Assembly: GCA_036525535.1 (NCBI GenBank)
Contig: DATDAH010000160.1
Location: 1 to 60,434 of the forward strand
Direction of reading: 5' to 3'
Origin: DATDAH01 sp036525535
GTDB taxonomy: Bacteria; Actinomycetota; Acidimicrobiia; Acidimicrobiales; DATDAH01
Length of the DNA stretch: 60,434 nucleotides
The position numbers and the translations under genes are program-made. Below, in pieces: positions 31,790-40,268 of this stretch. A model generated the notes under the pieces. That model was not told the DNA's origin. It saw only the letters and a list, made by a program, of their open reading frames with translations, and searched no databases. How positions within the stretch are numbered: position 1 is the first letter of the stretch; the number at the start of each line of letters is the position of its first letter.

Positions 31790-32659
31790 GTGGGCAACTC
31801 CTTCCTGGACGGCACGGTCGTCCACGCCGTCGGCGACGGCCGCTACGAGGCAGCCATCGACGAGATCTGGAACCTGCGCCCCCTCCCCCAGGGGGGCATG
31901 GTCAGCGCCCTCGCCCTGCGGGCCATGGCCACCGAGCTGGACGACGCGACCCAGCGCCTGCGCACGGCCCACACCTCGTTCGCGGCCCAGGTGGCCGACG
32001 GGTCCGTGGACATCGACGTGGAGCTGCTGCGCCGGGGACGCTCCATGTCCCACTTGCGGGCCGAGGTCCGCAACCCAGGGGCGCCCCGGGGCCACCTGAC
32101 CACCGGGATCTTCGGTGCCGCCCGGGACGGGTTCACCTTCACCGACCTCGAGCCCCCCGCCGACATCCCCCACCCCGACGACTGCCCCTCGTTCCGGGAC
32201 CCACTCCCCCCCGGCGTGGTCGACGCCTTCGAGCCGATGCTGTTCTGGGAACGGGTCATCGAGGGTCGCAACGTGAAGGGACACCCGCCGTGGGAGGACT
32301 ACGAGCCCGAACGGGCCGAGCGGGTCACCTGGTACGCCTTCGATGAGCCTCCACTGCTCGACGACGGGACCCTGGACCCCCTCGCCCTGGTCGTCGTGGC
32401 CGACGTCATGCCCGGCGCCGTCGGCGAGCGGCTGGGGCCGCGCGCCCGTGAGTGGTTCGCCCCCAGCGTCGACCTGACCGTGCACATCCTGGACGACTGC
32501 CGGTCGGCCACCCTGCTGGGCCACAATCGAGCCCGCCACGCCGGTGACGGCTACGCCTCGGTCGACATGGCGCTCTGGGACCTCGGCCCCGACCAGCGCG
32601 ACCAGCCCCGCCTGGTCGCCTACGCCACCCAGCTCTTCCTCTTCAGCTTCGTGGACTGA
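31790..32659 (+). CDS. acyl-CoA thioesterase-like double-hotdog protein
   Basis: 289 residues from the GTG at 31790; the frame stays open to a GTG at 31712, but the region before 31790 overlaps the divergent promoter. Two hotdog halves: P-L-P-Q-G-G-M-V-S-A-L-A-L-R near residue 30 (G-G loop and long helix) and D-L-T-V-H-I-L near residue 225. This fits the TesB/thioesterase-family group. The CoA substrate is unknown. Confidence 0.7.
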   Translation: MGNSFLDGTVVHAVGDGRYEAAIDEIWNLRPLPQGGMVSALALRAMATELDDATQRLRTAHTSFAAQVADGSVDIDVELLRRGRSMSHLRAEVRNPGAPRGHLTTGIFGAARDGFTFTDLEPPADIPHPDDCPSFRDPLPPGVVDAFEPMLFWERVIEGRNVKGHPPWEDYEPERAERVTWYAFDEPPLLDDGTLDPLALVVVADVMPGAVGERLGPRAREWFAPSVDLTVHILDDCRSATLLGHNRARHAGDGYASVDMALWDLGPDQRDQPRLVAYATQLFLFSFVD

Positions 32660-32686
32660 CGTGCCCCGCGGTGGAACACTCGGGCC

Positions 32687-33061
32687 ATGAGCAACATGGC
32701 CCGGCTGGAGGCCATCGCCCTCGTCCTGCCCGAGGCAACAAGGGTGGACATCGAGGCGTGGGACGGTGAGCCCACGTTCCGGGTCCGCAACAAGAACTTC
32801 GTCTTCACCGATCCCGAGGTCACCGCCGTCTCGGTGAAGCTGCCCGTCGAGGAGGCCGAGGCCGTCGTGGCCACCGATCCCCTGGCCCGGCCCACGGGCT
32901 ACGGGATGGGGCGCGCCGGCTGGGTCTCGGTCGACATCGGCGAAGGCGCCGACGAGGACCGTTGGCAGCAGGTCACCGAGTGGGTGCGGACCTCCTACAC
33001 CCTGGTGGCCCCCAAGACCCTGGCCCGGATCGTCCTCGAGGAGGACGGCCTCGTCGACTGA
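32687..33061 (+). CDS. MmcQ/YjbR-family DNA-binding-like protein
   Basis: 124 residues. A-L-V-L-P-E-A-T and W-D-G-E-P-T-F-R-V-R-N-K-N-F near the N-terminus, and the C-terminal W-V-R-T-S-Y-T-L-V-A-P-K, are typical of the double-psi YjbR/CyaY-like fold. AACACT stands 6 nt before the ATG (leaderless type). It ends 2 bp before the OsmC gene, suggesting co-translation. The molecular function is not known. Confidence 0.85.
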   Translation: MSNMARLEAIALVLPEATRVDIEAWDGEPTFRVRNKNFVFTDPEVTAVSVKLPVEEAEAVVATDPLARPTGYGMGRAGWVSVDIGEGADEDRWQQVTEWVRTSYTLVAPKTLARIVLEEDGLVD

Positions 33062-33063
33062 CG

Positions 33064-33540
33064 ATGGAGACTGCGGAGGTGCACACCTACGACGTGACCG
33101 TGACCTGGACCGGCGACACGGGCGAGGGCACGGCGACCTACCGCAGCTATCGACGGGACCACGTGGTCTCCGCCGACGGGCCGCCCGACTTGGTCGGCTC
33201 CTCCGATCCAGACCTCCGGGGTGACGGCAGCCGGTGGAACCCCGAGCAGCTGCTCGTGGCCTCGCTCTCGCAGTGCCACATGCTCTGGTATCTCCACCTG
33301 TGCGCCATGAACGACGTGGTCGTCACCGGCTACGTGGATGCGGCCCACGGGGAGATGGCCATGAACGACGACGGCAGCGGCCAGTTCGAGGCCGTGAGCC
33401 TGAGGCCCCAGGTGACCGTCACCGACCCGGCGATGGTCGAGCGGGCCACCGCGCTGCACGCCGAGGTGCCTGCCCTCTGCTTCATCGCCCGCTCGGTGAA
33501 CTTCCCCGTCCACCACGAGCCAGTGGTCACCGCGGTCTGA
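33064..33540 (+). CDS. OsmC/Ohr-family peroxidase-like protein
   Basis: 158 residues. The redox cysteines are present: L-S-Q-C-H-M-L-W-Y near residue 70 and A-L-C-F-I-A-R-S-V-N-F-P near residue 140, with W-N-P-E-Q-L-L-V-A-S upstream. This is the OsmC fold, which reduces organic hydroperoxides with dithiol help. It follows YjbR by 2 bp and converges on the DAC-domain gene. Confidence 0.88.
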   Translation: METAEVHTYDVTVTWTGDTGEGTATYRSYRRDHVVSADGPPDLVGSSDPDLRGDGSRWNPEQLLVASLSQCHMLWYLHLCAMNDVVVTGYVDAAHGEMAMNDDGSGQFEAVSLRPQVTVTDPAMVERATALHAEVPALCFIARSVNFPVHHEPVVTAV

Positions 33541-33556
33541 GCCGACGGCGAGGTGG

Positions 33557-34531
33557 TCAGCGGGCGGGACGGCGCTCGACGGGCCGGCCGAGGACCTCGC
33601 CGTTGCGGATGACCGACACCGGTCCGTCCTCGCTGACCACGATCAGCGTCGCCGTGGGGTCGTCGAAGCTGTAGCGCCGGGCCGACGTGTGGCGCATGCC
33701 CCGATAGCCCTCGACGTCGGATTCGGCCTCGGCGCTGGGGACCAGGCGCACGCCGAGGTGCACCAGGGTGCCTGAGCCGTCGAAGACGGCAGCGCCGTCG
33801 ACGAGGGCCAGGACGTGGCGCAGGGGTCCGAGGTCCTCGGGACGCCCGATCTCGAACGGCGGGGGGGTGGGGAGGCGGAGCTCGTAGTCGGGGGGCGGGG
33901 CGTCGTCGGGCCGGTACACCAGGAGCGCTCCGACACCGGTGGCCCCCAGGTCGTACACGGCGAAGGCCAGCAGCCGGGCCAGGGCTTTCTCGTCTCCGTG
34001 GAACCCGGCCCCCACCAGGGCTCGCACCCAGGGCTTGACCGGAGGCTCGTGGTGCCAGCCCACGCCGTCCCAGCGCAGGACGCCGAACTCCCCGACGAGG
34101 CGCACCGTGCCGGAGGGGTGGCGTTGCACCAGCATCCCCTGGGTCGCCTCCGCCAGGACCACCAGGTCCCGCTCGGATCCGGTGGGCCGGTCGAAGATCA
34201 CGACCTCGACGCGGCCGTCGGCGTGGCGGACCATCCAGCTCGACAGGCCGTCGGCGTAGCGGCGGGCGTCGGTCGTGTCGAACTCGTCCACCCAGCGCCG
34301 CGACACGGTAAGCGCGGTCTGCTCCTGCCAGGCCTGCGGGTCGATGCGGGGCTCGAAGATGGCGCCGAACAACGGGATCCGCTTCTCATGGGTGGGCGGG
34401 CGCAGGGCGTGGTCCAACTCGACCAGAAGGGCCTCGGGCCACTCCCGGCCCTCGCCGAGAAGGCCTTCGTCGTTCAGCTCCTCGGTCAGCCGACGAAGCC
34501 GCCCGGTGCTGGGTCCCGGTTCTGCCGCCAT
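33557..34531 (-). CDS. orphan protein with DisA_N-type diadenylate cyclase domain
   Basis: 324 residues. Residues 1-190 form an alpha/beta region of unknown type (W-x-D-E-F-D-T-T-D-A-R-R-Y-A). Residues about 195-320 are a DAC domain: L-A-F-A-V-Y-D-L-G-A-T-G-V-G-A-L-L-V-Y, D-G-A-A-V-F-D near residue 258 and G-M-R-H-T-S-A-R-R-Y near residue 285, then V-V-S-E-D-G-P-V-S-V. The DGA motif is intact but RHR is R-H-T, so c-di-AMP synthesis is uncertain. There is no HhH DNA-binding domain, so it is not classical DisA. TACGGT stands 7 nt before the ATG on the minus strand. Confidence 0.75.
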   Translation of the reverse strand: MAAEPGPSTGRLRRLTEELNDEGLLGEGREWPEALLVELDHALRPPTHEKRIPLFGAIFEPRIDPQAWQEQTALTVSRRWVDEFDTTDARRYADGLSSWMVRHADGRVEVVIFDRPTGSERDLVVLAEATQGMLVQRHPSGTVRLVGEFGVLRWDGVGWHHEPPVKPWVRALVGAGFHGDEKALARLLAFAVYDLGATGVGALLVYRPDDAPPPDYELRLPTPPPFEIGRPEDLGPLRHVLALVDGAAVFDGSGTLVHLGVRLVPSAEAESDVEGYRGMRHTSARRYSFDDPTATLIVVSEDGPVSVIRNGEVLGRPVERRPAR

Positions 34532-34565
34532 CGGGCGCACCGTACCGGCGGCCCGCCCCCTGCCG

Positions 34566-34613
34566 TTCTGGCCTCCGATCCTCGCGCTGAGAGACGAGGA
34601 TCGGGTGCCAGAA
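34566..34613. repeat. 19-bp inverted repeat hairpin (TTCTGG...CCAGAA family) overlapping a promoter
   Basis: The left arm 34566-34584 and right arm 34595-34613 are complementary at 17 of 19 positions around a 10-nt loop. The outer ends TTCTGGC and GCCAGAA equal those of the hairpin at 20614-20663. CAGAAT at the right edge (34609-34614) is also the -10-like hexamer of the YbaK gene, 6 nt before its ATG. The hairpin therefore separates a divergent pair (DAC and YbaK) instead of ending a transcript. Confidence 0.7.
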
Positions 34614-34620
34614 TCCGGGA

Positions 34621-35112
34621 ATGGCGGGGAAGGCGACACCGGCGGTCACGGCGCTGACGCAGGCCGGGGTGGCGCACACGCTGCACGAGTACGACCACTC
34701 GGGGGGCACCGAGGTGGGCTTCGGGCTGGACGCCGCCCACCAGCTCGGGCTGGACCCGGGCCGGGTCTTCAAGACGCTGATCGTGGAGCTGGACAAGGAC
34801 GCCACCCGCCTCGGGGTCGTGGTGGCCCCGGCCACCGGCGAGGTCGACCTCCGCGCCGCCGCAAGCGCTCTCCGAGCCAAGCGGGCGGCGCTGGCCGCCA
34901 CCACTCGGGCGGAACGGACGACGGGCTACGTGCAGGGGGGCATCAGCCCGTTCGGCCAACGCAAGCGCCTGCCCACCGTGCTGGACGCCTCCGCCGAGAC
35001 CTTCCCGAGCGTTTACGTGAGTGGGGGCCGTCGGGGGCTGGAGATCGAGGTCGCCCCGGCCGACCTGGTCGCCGTCCTGGCCGCGGTCGTCGCCGACGTC
35101 GCCCGCCCCTGA
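34621..35112 (+). CDS. ybaK: YbaK/EbsC-family Cys-tRNA(Pro) deacylase
   Basis: 163 residues: G-V-A-H-T-L-H-E-Y-D-H, R-V-F-K-T-L-I-V near residue 50 (catalytic Lys) and G-G-I-S-P-F-G-Q-R-K-R-L-P-T near residue 105. These mark the trans-editing enzyme that frees mischarged Cys-tRNA(Pro). CAGAAT stands 6 nt before the ATG, embedded in the hairpin. It is monocistronic. Confidence 0.9.
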   Translation: MAGKATPAVTALTQAGVAHTLHEYDHSGGTEVGFGLDAAHQLGLDPGRVFKTLIVELDKDATRLGVVVAPATGEVDLRAAASALRAKRAALAATTRAERTTGYVQGGISPFGQRKRLPTVLDASAETFPSVYVSGGRRGLEIEVAPADLVAVLAAVVADVARP

Positions 35113-35158
35113 GGGGCGGAGACGTCAGATCGGTCGGTGACGGGCCGACGAAACGAGG

Positions 35159-37156
35159 GTGAGGCGCAAGCGCTTTGGGGTCCTCGGCCGGATCGCGGTC
35201 CTGTCCGCCGTACTCTTCATCGCGCTCGGGCTGCTCCTCGGCGCCGCTCTGCACCGCTCGGTCCGGGAGCGAGCCGTCGACAACGCCGTCAACACGGGAA
35301 TGGTCGCCACCGACGTCGGCATCCGCCCGCTCATCCGGCCCGACGACCTCGACCGCGACTTCGCCCCCCTCGAGCCGGAGCGCCTCGATGAGCTCGACGA
35401 GGCGCTGAGCGGTACGCAGTCCGACAGCGGGATCGTCCGGTTCAAGCTGTGGAACCGCCAGCACTGGGTCGTCTACTCCGACGAACAGGACCTGCGCGGA
35501 CGCTGGTTCCCGAGCACGGACCTGCTCGACGAGAGCTTGGAAGGCCGCCTCGGCTCGGAGATCACCGATCTCGATGCCCCCGAGGAACGGGGGGAACAGG
35601 ACCTCGGCGCTCTGCTCGCCGTCTACGTGCCCCTGCGGGACGATGCCTCCGGGGAGGTCATCGGGGCCTTCGAGGTCTACCTGCCCTGGTCCCCCGTCGC
35701 CGCGGCGATCGCCGAGGACACTCGGGACCTGGACCTGGCCCTCGGTGCCGGCCTGCTCGTCCTCTACGCCGCGCTGTACCGCCTCGTCGCCTCGGCCACC
35801 CGCCGACTGCAGCGCCAGACCGAGGAGAACCTGCGCCAAGCCACCCACGACGGCCTGACCGGCCTGCCCAACCGGGACCTCTTCACCGACCGCCTCGAGA
35901 ACGCCCTGGCGATCGCCGGGCGGCAGGGCACCGGCCTCGCGGTCGTCCTCCTCGACCTCGACCGGTTCAAGGAGATCAATGACGCCCTGGGCCACGCCTC
36001 GGGTGACGACATCCTGTGTGAGCTGGCGCAGCGATTGCAGCAGCGCCTGCGGGCGGGCGACACCGTGGCCCGGCTCGGCGGGGACGAGTTCGGGCTCCTC
36101 CTGCCCACCGTGGCCACCGACGCCGACGCGGTGGCCGTAGCCGCCGACCTGCAGGACCTGATGGACGAGCCCTTCATGGTCAACGGGATGGCGGTCCACC
36201 TGGCCGCCAGCTTCGGTGTGGCCTGCTATCCGGACCACGGCCTCGACGCCGGTGAGCTCGTGCGCCACGCCGACGTGGCCAGGTACGCGGCCAAGGCCAC
36301 CAACACGGTGATCGAGGTCTATGGACCCCAGTTCGACCTCCACTGCGCCGAGCGTCTCGAGCTGGCCGCCGAAGTCCGGCGCGCCCTCGACGAGGACGAG
36401 CTCGAGCTCTGGTACCAGCCCAAGATGGACCTGATCGACGGCCACATCGTCGGGGTCGAGGCCCTCCTGCGCTGGAGCCACCCCACCCGCGGGATCGTCG
36501 CCCCGGGGCTCTTCATGCCCGTCGTGGAGACCACCGAACTGGTCCGCAGTGTGACGGCGTTCGTCCTGCAGGAGGCCGTAGCCCAGTGTGCCCGCTGGAA
36601 GCTCGACGGTCGGGACCTGATCGTCGCCGTCAACCTCCCCGCCCGCATCGCCCACGACCTGCGCCTGCCCGGTCAGGTGGCCGACCTCCTGGCCCGCCAC
36701 CACCTCCCCGCCTCCGCCCTGGAGTGCGAGCTCACCGAGAGCGCCGTGCTCGACCACCCGGGTCGGGCCGGACAGGTCCTGAGCGAGCTCGATCGCCTCG
36801 GCGTCCACCTGTCGATCGACGACTTCGGCACCGGGTACGCCTCAGTGGCCTACCTCACCGACCTGCCCATCCACGCGCTCAAGATCGACCAGTCCTTCGT
36901 GCAGGACGTGCTCGACGACGGGGACGGGGCCGCCATCGTGCGGTTCAGCACCGACCTGGCCCGGAGGCTCGGCCTGCAGGTGGTCGCCGAGGGGGTCGAG
37001 ACCCGCGAGGTCCTGGCCGCGGTCGCCGACCTGGGTTGCGACATGGCCCAGGGCTTCCTGCTGACCAAGCCGATCCCGGCCGCCGGTCTCGAGGCCTGGC
37101 TGGACGATTTCGACCCGCAGACCCTGACCCTTCCCCACCAGGCGGCCCGGCCGTGA
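35159..37156 (+). CDS. GGDEF-EAL c-di-GMP turnover protein with extracytoplasmic sensor
   Basis: 665 residues: TM1 (about 10-30), an extracytoplasmic domain of some 155 residues, TM2 (about 192-212), GGDEF (230-390) and EAL (400-655). The cyclase motif is R-L-G-G-D-E-F (307-311) with inhibitory site R298-A-G-D301. The phosphodiesterase site is intact: E-A-L-L-R-W (434), E-L-T-E-S, D-D-F-G-T-G-Y, L-K-I-D-Q-S and E-G-V-E-T. Both activities are possible, with product inhibition of the cyclase. It starts at GTG; a short G-rich tract precedes it. The stop overlaps the following lipoprotein gene as GTGA. Confidence 0.93.
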   Translation: MRRKRFGVLGRIAVLSAVLFIALGLLLGAALHRSVRERAVDNAVNTGMVATDVGIRPLIRPDDLDRDFAPLEPERLDELDEALSGTQSDSGIVRFKLWNRQHWVVYSDEQDLRGRWFPSTDLLDESLEGRLGSEITDLDAPEERGEQDLGALLAVYVPLRDDASGEVIGAFEVYLPWSPVAAAIAEDTRDLDLALGAGLLVLYAALYRLVASATRRLQRQTEENLRQATHDGLTGLPNRDLFTDRLENALAIAGRQGTGLAVVLLDLDRFKEINDALGHASGDDILCELAQRLQQRLRAGDTVARLGGDEFGLLLPTVATDADAVAVAADLQDLMDEPFMVNGMAVHLAASFGVACYPDHGLDAGELVRHADVARYAAKATNTVIEVYGPQFDLHCAERLELAAEVRRALDEDELELWYQPKMDLIDGHIVGVEALLRWSHPTRGIVAPGLFMPVVETTELVRSVTAFVLQEAVAQCARWKLDGRDLIVAVNLPARIAHDLRLPGQVADLLARHHLPASALECELTESAVLDHPGRAGQVLSELDRLGVHLSIDDFGTGYASVAYLTDLPIHALKIDQSFVQDVLDDGDGAAIVRFSTDLARRLGLQVVAEGVETREVLAAVADLGCDMAQGFLLTKPIPAAGLEAWLDDFDPQTLTLPHQAARP

Positions 37157-38226
37157 GCCGGCCCACCTCGTTCAGGTCGGCGCTGGCCCCGCTCGGCGCG
37201 GCGGCCGTCGCCGGCCTGCTCTCGACCAGCTGTGGCTCCGAAGCGCCGGCCGCCGCCGAGAGCCCGGATCCCGTCTTCGCTCTCGACCGCGACATCACCG
37301 CCGACATCGAGGTGCCGGATCCGGACCGGACGGCCGTGGCGCCCGCCCCCGATCTGCGCATCCTGCTGCAGACCCTCCTGGCCGAGCATTCGGAGCTGGC
37401 CATCCAGACCATGCGCGCCGTCATCGACGCGACGCCGGACCTCGACGCCCTGCTCGAGGCCATCACGGTCAACACCGACGCCCTGACCGAGGCCATCGGC
37501 CTGGTCTACGGACCTTCGGTGGCCCGGGCCTTCGACCAGCTCTGGACCCAGCACATCGAGTTCTTCGCCGCGTACGCCGGTGCGCTCGGGGACGGCGACG
37601 ACGACGCGGCGGCCGAAGCGCGCGACCAGCTCGAGGACTACGCGCTCGACTTCTCTTCCTTCTGCTCAACCGCAACCGGTGGCGCGGCGCCGGTGGCGTT
37701 GGTGGAGGGCCTGCTCCATGACCACGTCCGCCAACTGCTGGGCCAGGCCGACGAGTGGGCCGGCGGCGACCGGGGCGCGGCGTACGCCAGCCAGGCTGAG
37801 GCTCACGCGCACGCCGCGGCCATGGCCGCGGTACTGGCCGGAGCGATCAGCGCCCAGCAACCCGACGCCTTCCCCGGCGATTCCGCCTCCGACCTGATCG
37901 AGGCGCTGGCCGAGCGTCGCACCGTCGTCACCGCCTACGCCATCGGGCAGATGGCCGTGGCCAAGGCCGAGATCCTGGACGTCGGCGACGTCTCCCAGGC
38001 CCAGGCCCTGGCCGAGGACACCACCGAGGCGATGACCACCCTCGCCCCTGCGCCCGACCCCGACGCTCTCGCCCACCTGGTGGCCGAGTACCGCGCTGCC
38101 CTCGAAAACCGCGACTTCACCGCCGTCGAGGCCGCCCGTGTCGAGCTCGACACGCTGGCCCACGAGCTCGCCGTCGGCCGACCCCTCCAGGGTCAGTTGG
38201 GGCGGAGGCTGGTGGCCGGGATCTGA
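37153..38226 (+). CDS. helical-repeat lipoprotein of unknown function, coupled to the GGDEF-EAL gene
   Basis: 357 residues with signal peptide and lipobox L-L-S-T-S-C. After a 45-residue acidic linker come two alpha-helical stretches. The first has the pattern A-E-H-S-E-L-A-I-Q-T-M-R-A-V, N-T-D-A-L-T-E-A-I-G-L-V-Y-G and F-D-Q-L-W-T-Q-H-I-E-F-F, the second L-L-H-D-H-V-R-Q-L-L and H-A-H-A-A-A-M-A-A-V-L. His residues (H105-region and H-A-H) could bind metal, as in haemerythrin-like bundles. I do not recognise a named family. The GTGA overlap makes it a candidate partner of the sensor domain. The last 34 bp overlap the pirin gene convergently. Confidence 0.65.
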   Translation: MSRPTSFRSALAPLGAAAVAGLLSTSCGSEAPAAAESPDPVFALDRDITADIEVPDPDRTAVAPAPDLRILLQTLLAEHSELAIQTMRAVIDATPDLDALLEAITVNTDALTEAIGLVYGPSVARAFDQLWTQHIEFFAAYAGALGDGDDDAAAEARDQLEDYALDFSSFCSTATGGAAPVALVEGLLHDHVRQLLGQADEWAGGDRGAAYASQAEAHAHAAAMAAVLAGAISAQQPDAFPGDSASDLIEALAERRTVVTAYAIGQMAVAKAEILDVGDVSQAQALAEDTTEAMTTLAPAPDPDALAHLVAEYRAALENRDFTAVEAARVELDTLAHELAVGRPLQGQLGRRLVAGI

Positions 38227-39158
38227 CCCATGCGGCCGGCATTGAAGTCCTCGACGGCCTGGCGCAGCTCATCCCGCGTGTTCATCAGGAACGGGCCGTA
38301 GTGGGCGATGGGCTCGCCGATCGGCAGTCCCCCCAGGAGGAGGACCTCGAGATCGGGTGACGCTTCGGGCTGATCGTCGGCGGCGCCGATGATCAGCGTG
38401 TCGCCGGGGCCGAAGAGCACGAGCTGGTGCTCGTCGACGGGTCGGCGCTCGTCACCGGCGTGGCCCCGACCGGTGAGCACGTAGGCCATGGCGCTGAAGG
38501 CGGGGTTCCAGGGCACGGTGACCTGCGCCCCGGGCCGAACGCTGGCATGGGCGTAGGTGATGGGCGTGTGCGTCGCCCCGGGACCGGCGTGCCCGTCGAG
38601 GTCCCCCGCGATCAGGCGGATGAGAGCCCCACCGTCGGCCGAGGAGAGCAGCGTCAGGTCGTGGCTGGTTATGGCTTGGTAGCGGGGGTCGCTCATCTTG
38701 AGGGCGGCCGGCAGGTTGACCCAGAGCTGGACGCCGTGGGAGCGGCCACCGTTGCGCGTGAAGATCTCCGTCGGGACCTCGTCGTGCAGGATCCCGGCGC
38801 CGGCCGTCATCCACTGGGTGTCACCTTCACCGATGATCCCGCCCCCACCGTTGGAGTCGTGGTGCTCGACGACCCCGTCGATCACGTAGGTGACGGTCTC
38901 GAAGCCCCGGTGCGGGTGCCACGGGGCGCCGACCGGCTCGTTGGGGGCGTAGTCGACCGGCCCGAGCTGGTCGAGCAGGAAGAAGGGGTCGGCCACGTGG
39001 GCGTCGACGTTGCCCGGGAACGGTCGCCAGACCTCGAAGCCGGCGCCCTCCACCGCGTGGTGGGCGGGCACGACTTTGTCGACGGGTCGGGCGTGGGCCT
39101 CGGGGTCAGGGGTGACCCGCGGGAGGACCAGGGGGTTCTCGACGGTGACAGCCGGCAT
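38193..39158 (-). CDS. pirin-family protein
   Basis: 321 residues; the ATG is preceded by GAGGAGC. The bicupin N-domain has W-H-P-H-R-G-F-E-T-V-T-Y near residue 85 (metal ligands His, His) and H-D-S-N...G-D-T-Q-W-M-T-A-G-A-G-I-L-H with the remaining His and Glu. The C-domain has W-N-P-A-F-S-A-M-A-Y-V. Pirins act as quercetinase-like dioxygenases or redox sensors. Its promoter region holds a TTGC-N4-GCAA palindrome. The 3' end overlaps the lipoprotein gene on the opposite strand by 34 bp. Confidence 0.9.
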   Translation of the reverse strand: MPAVTVENPLVLPRVTPDPEAHARPVDKVVPAHHAVEGAGFEVWRPFPGNVDAHVADPFFLLDQLGPVDYAPNEPVGAPWHPHRGFETVTYVIDGVVEHHDSNGGGGIIGEGDTQWMTAGAGILHDEVPTEIFTRNGGRSHGVQLWVNLPAALKMSDPRYQAITSHDLTLLSSADGGALIRLIAGDLDGHAGPGATHTPITYAHASVRPGAQVTVPWNPAFSAMAYVLTGRGHAGDERRPVDEHQLVLFGPGDTLIIGAADDQPEASPDLEVLLLGGLPIGEPIAHYGPFLMNTRDELRQAVEDFNAGRMGQIPATSLRPN

Positions 39159-39176
39159 TCGACGCTCCTCAGATTG

Positions 39177-39188
39177 TTGCTTACGCAA
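39177..39188. promoter_or_regulatory. TTGC-N4-GCAA palindrome in the pirin promoter
   Basis: TTGCTTACGCAA is a perfect 4-4-4 inverted repeat (with TGCTT/AAGCA also pairing at 39178-39191) located 19-30 bp upstream of the pirin ATG. Similar TTGC-GCAA sites are used by MarR/HxlR-type redox regulators. No such regulator is adjacent. Confidence 0.4.
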
Positions 39189-39233
39189 GCATCAACCACC
39201 GACCGGCCGTGCGTATGCCCGCCGGCGGATGAC

Positions 39234-40268
39234 CTAGTTCGCAGCCAGGATGTCGACGACGAAGACCAGGGTGTCGGTGCCGGCGATGCCGGCGTCGGGG
39301 TTGCCGTCGGGGCCGTAGCCCTTGTCCGGCGGGATCACGAGCAGCATCTGGGACCCGACGGTCTGGCCGACCAGGCCCTCGTCCCACCCGACGATGACGC
39401 CACCCACGCCGATCGGGAACTCGGACGGCTCGCCCCGGTCCCAGGACGAGTCGAACTGCTCGCCGCTGGCCCAGATGACGCCGGTGTAGTGGGCCGTGAT
39501 GGTCTGGCCGGACTCGACCTCGGGGCCGTCGCCCTCGATGAGGACCTGGGTCACCTGCTCGGTCGGGGGATCGCCGTCGGGGATCGTGATCGTGGGCTTG
39601 CCGGTGTCATCCAGCTCCACCGTGGGGAGGCCCTCGTCCGGCTCGACAGCGGTGCCCTCGGCCCGCGCCAGTGGTGGCTCCGGTGTGGTGGCGTCCAGGA
39701 CGTCGACCACGAAGATGATCGTGTCGTCGGCCTCGATGCCGGCGTCGGGGATGCCACCCTGCGCCTGGAAGGCGTCCTGGGGGGCGATGGCGATGAGCAC
39801 CCGACTGCCGACGGGGACGTCGAGCAACCCCCGCACCAAGCCAGGGATGATCTGGGTCTCGTCCATGACGATGTTGGGCGGCCCGCCACCCTCGCCGCTG
39901 TTCTCATAGGAGTTGTCGAACTCGGTGCCGTCCCGGCCGTTGACGGCCACGTTCTGGAAGTCGACGGACTGGCCGGCCTCGACCGGGTCACCGTCGCCCT
40001 CCTCGAGGATGCGGCGGTAGGTCGTCTCGGTGCTGAAGGGCGCGTCGACCTCGACCGTGGCGGACTCGGCGTAGGTGCCGCCGACCGTGATGGCGTCGAG
40101 GGAAGGATCGTCCTCGGCGGGCTCGCCCACGGTGGCATCAGGGACGCCCGCGGCTTCGGCGTCCTCGCCGTCGGCCTGGAGCGGCTCATCGCCGGAGTCG
40201 TCGCCACAGGCCACAGCGAGCAGCAACAACGGCAGCAGGAGACAGGCGAGCAGGCGGAAGCGGCGCAC
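39234..40268 (-). CDS. lipoprotein with two FKBP-type peptidyl-prolyl isomerase domains
   Basis: 344 residues: signal peptide with lipobox L-A-V-A-C, an acidic linker to about residue 65, and two FKBP domains. The first (about 85-195) has V-N-G-R-D-G-T-E-F-D-N-S-Y, P-G-L-V-R-G-L and G-S-R-V-L-I. The second (about 230-342) has G-V-I-W-A-S-G-E-Q-F-D-S-S-W, V-G-G-V-I-V-G-W-D-E-G-L and D-T-L-V-F-V-V-D. The first domain has lost some aromatic pocket residues and may be structural. It probably helps fold secreted proteins. Confidence 0.88.
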   Translation of the reverse strand: MRRFRLLACLLLPLLLLAVACGDDSGDEPLQADGEDAEAAGVPDATVGEPAEDDPSLDAITVGGTYAESATVEVDAPFSTETTYRRILEEGDGDPVEAGQSVDFQNVAVNGRDGTEFDNSYENSGEGGGPPNIVMDETQIIPGLVRGLLDVPVGSRVLIAIAPQDAFQAQGGIPDAGIEADDTIIFVVDVLDATTPEPPLARAEGTAVEPDEGLPTVELDDTGKPTITIPDGDPPTEQVTQVLIEGDGPEVESGQTITAHYTGVIWASGEQFDSSWDRGEPSEFPIGVGGVIVGWDEGLVGQTVGSQMLLVIPPDKGYGPDGNPDAGIAGTDTLVFVVDILAAN

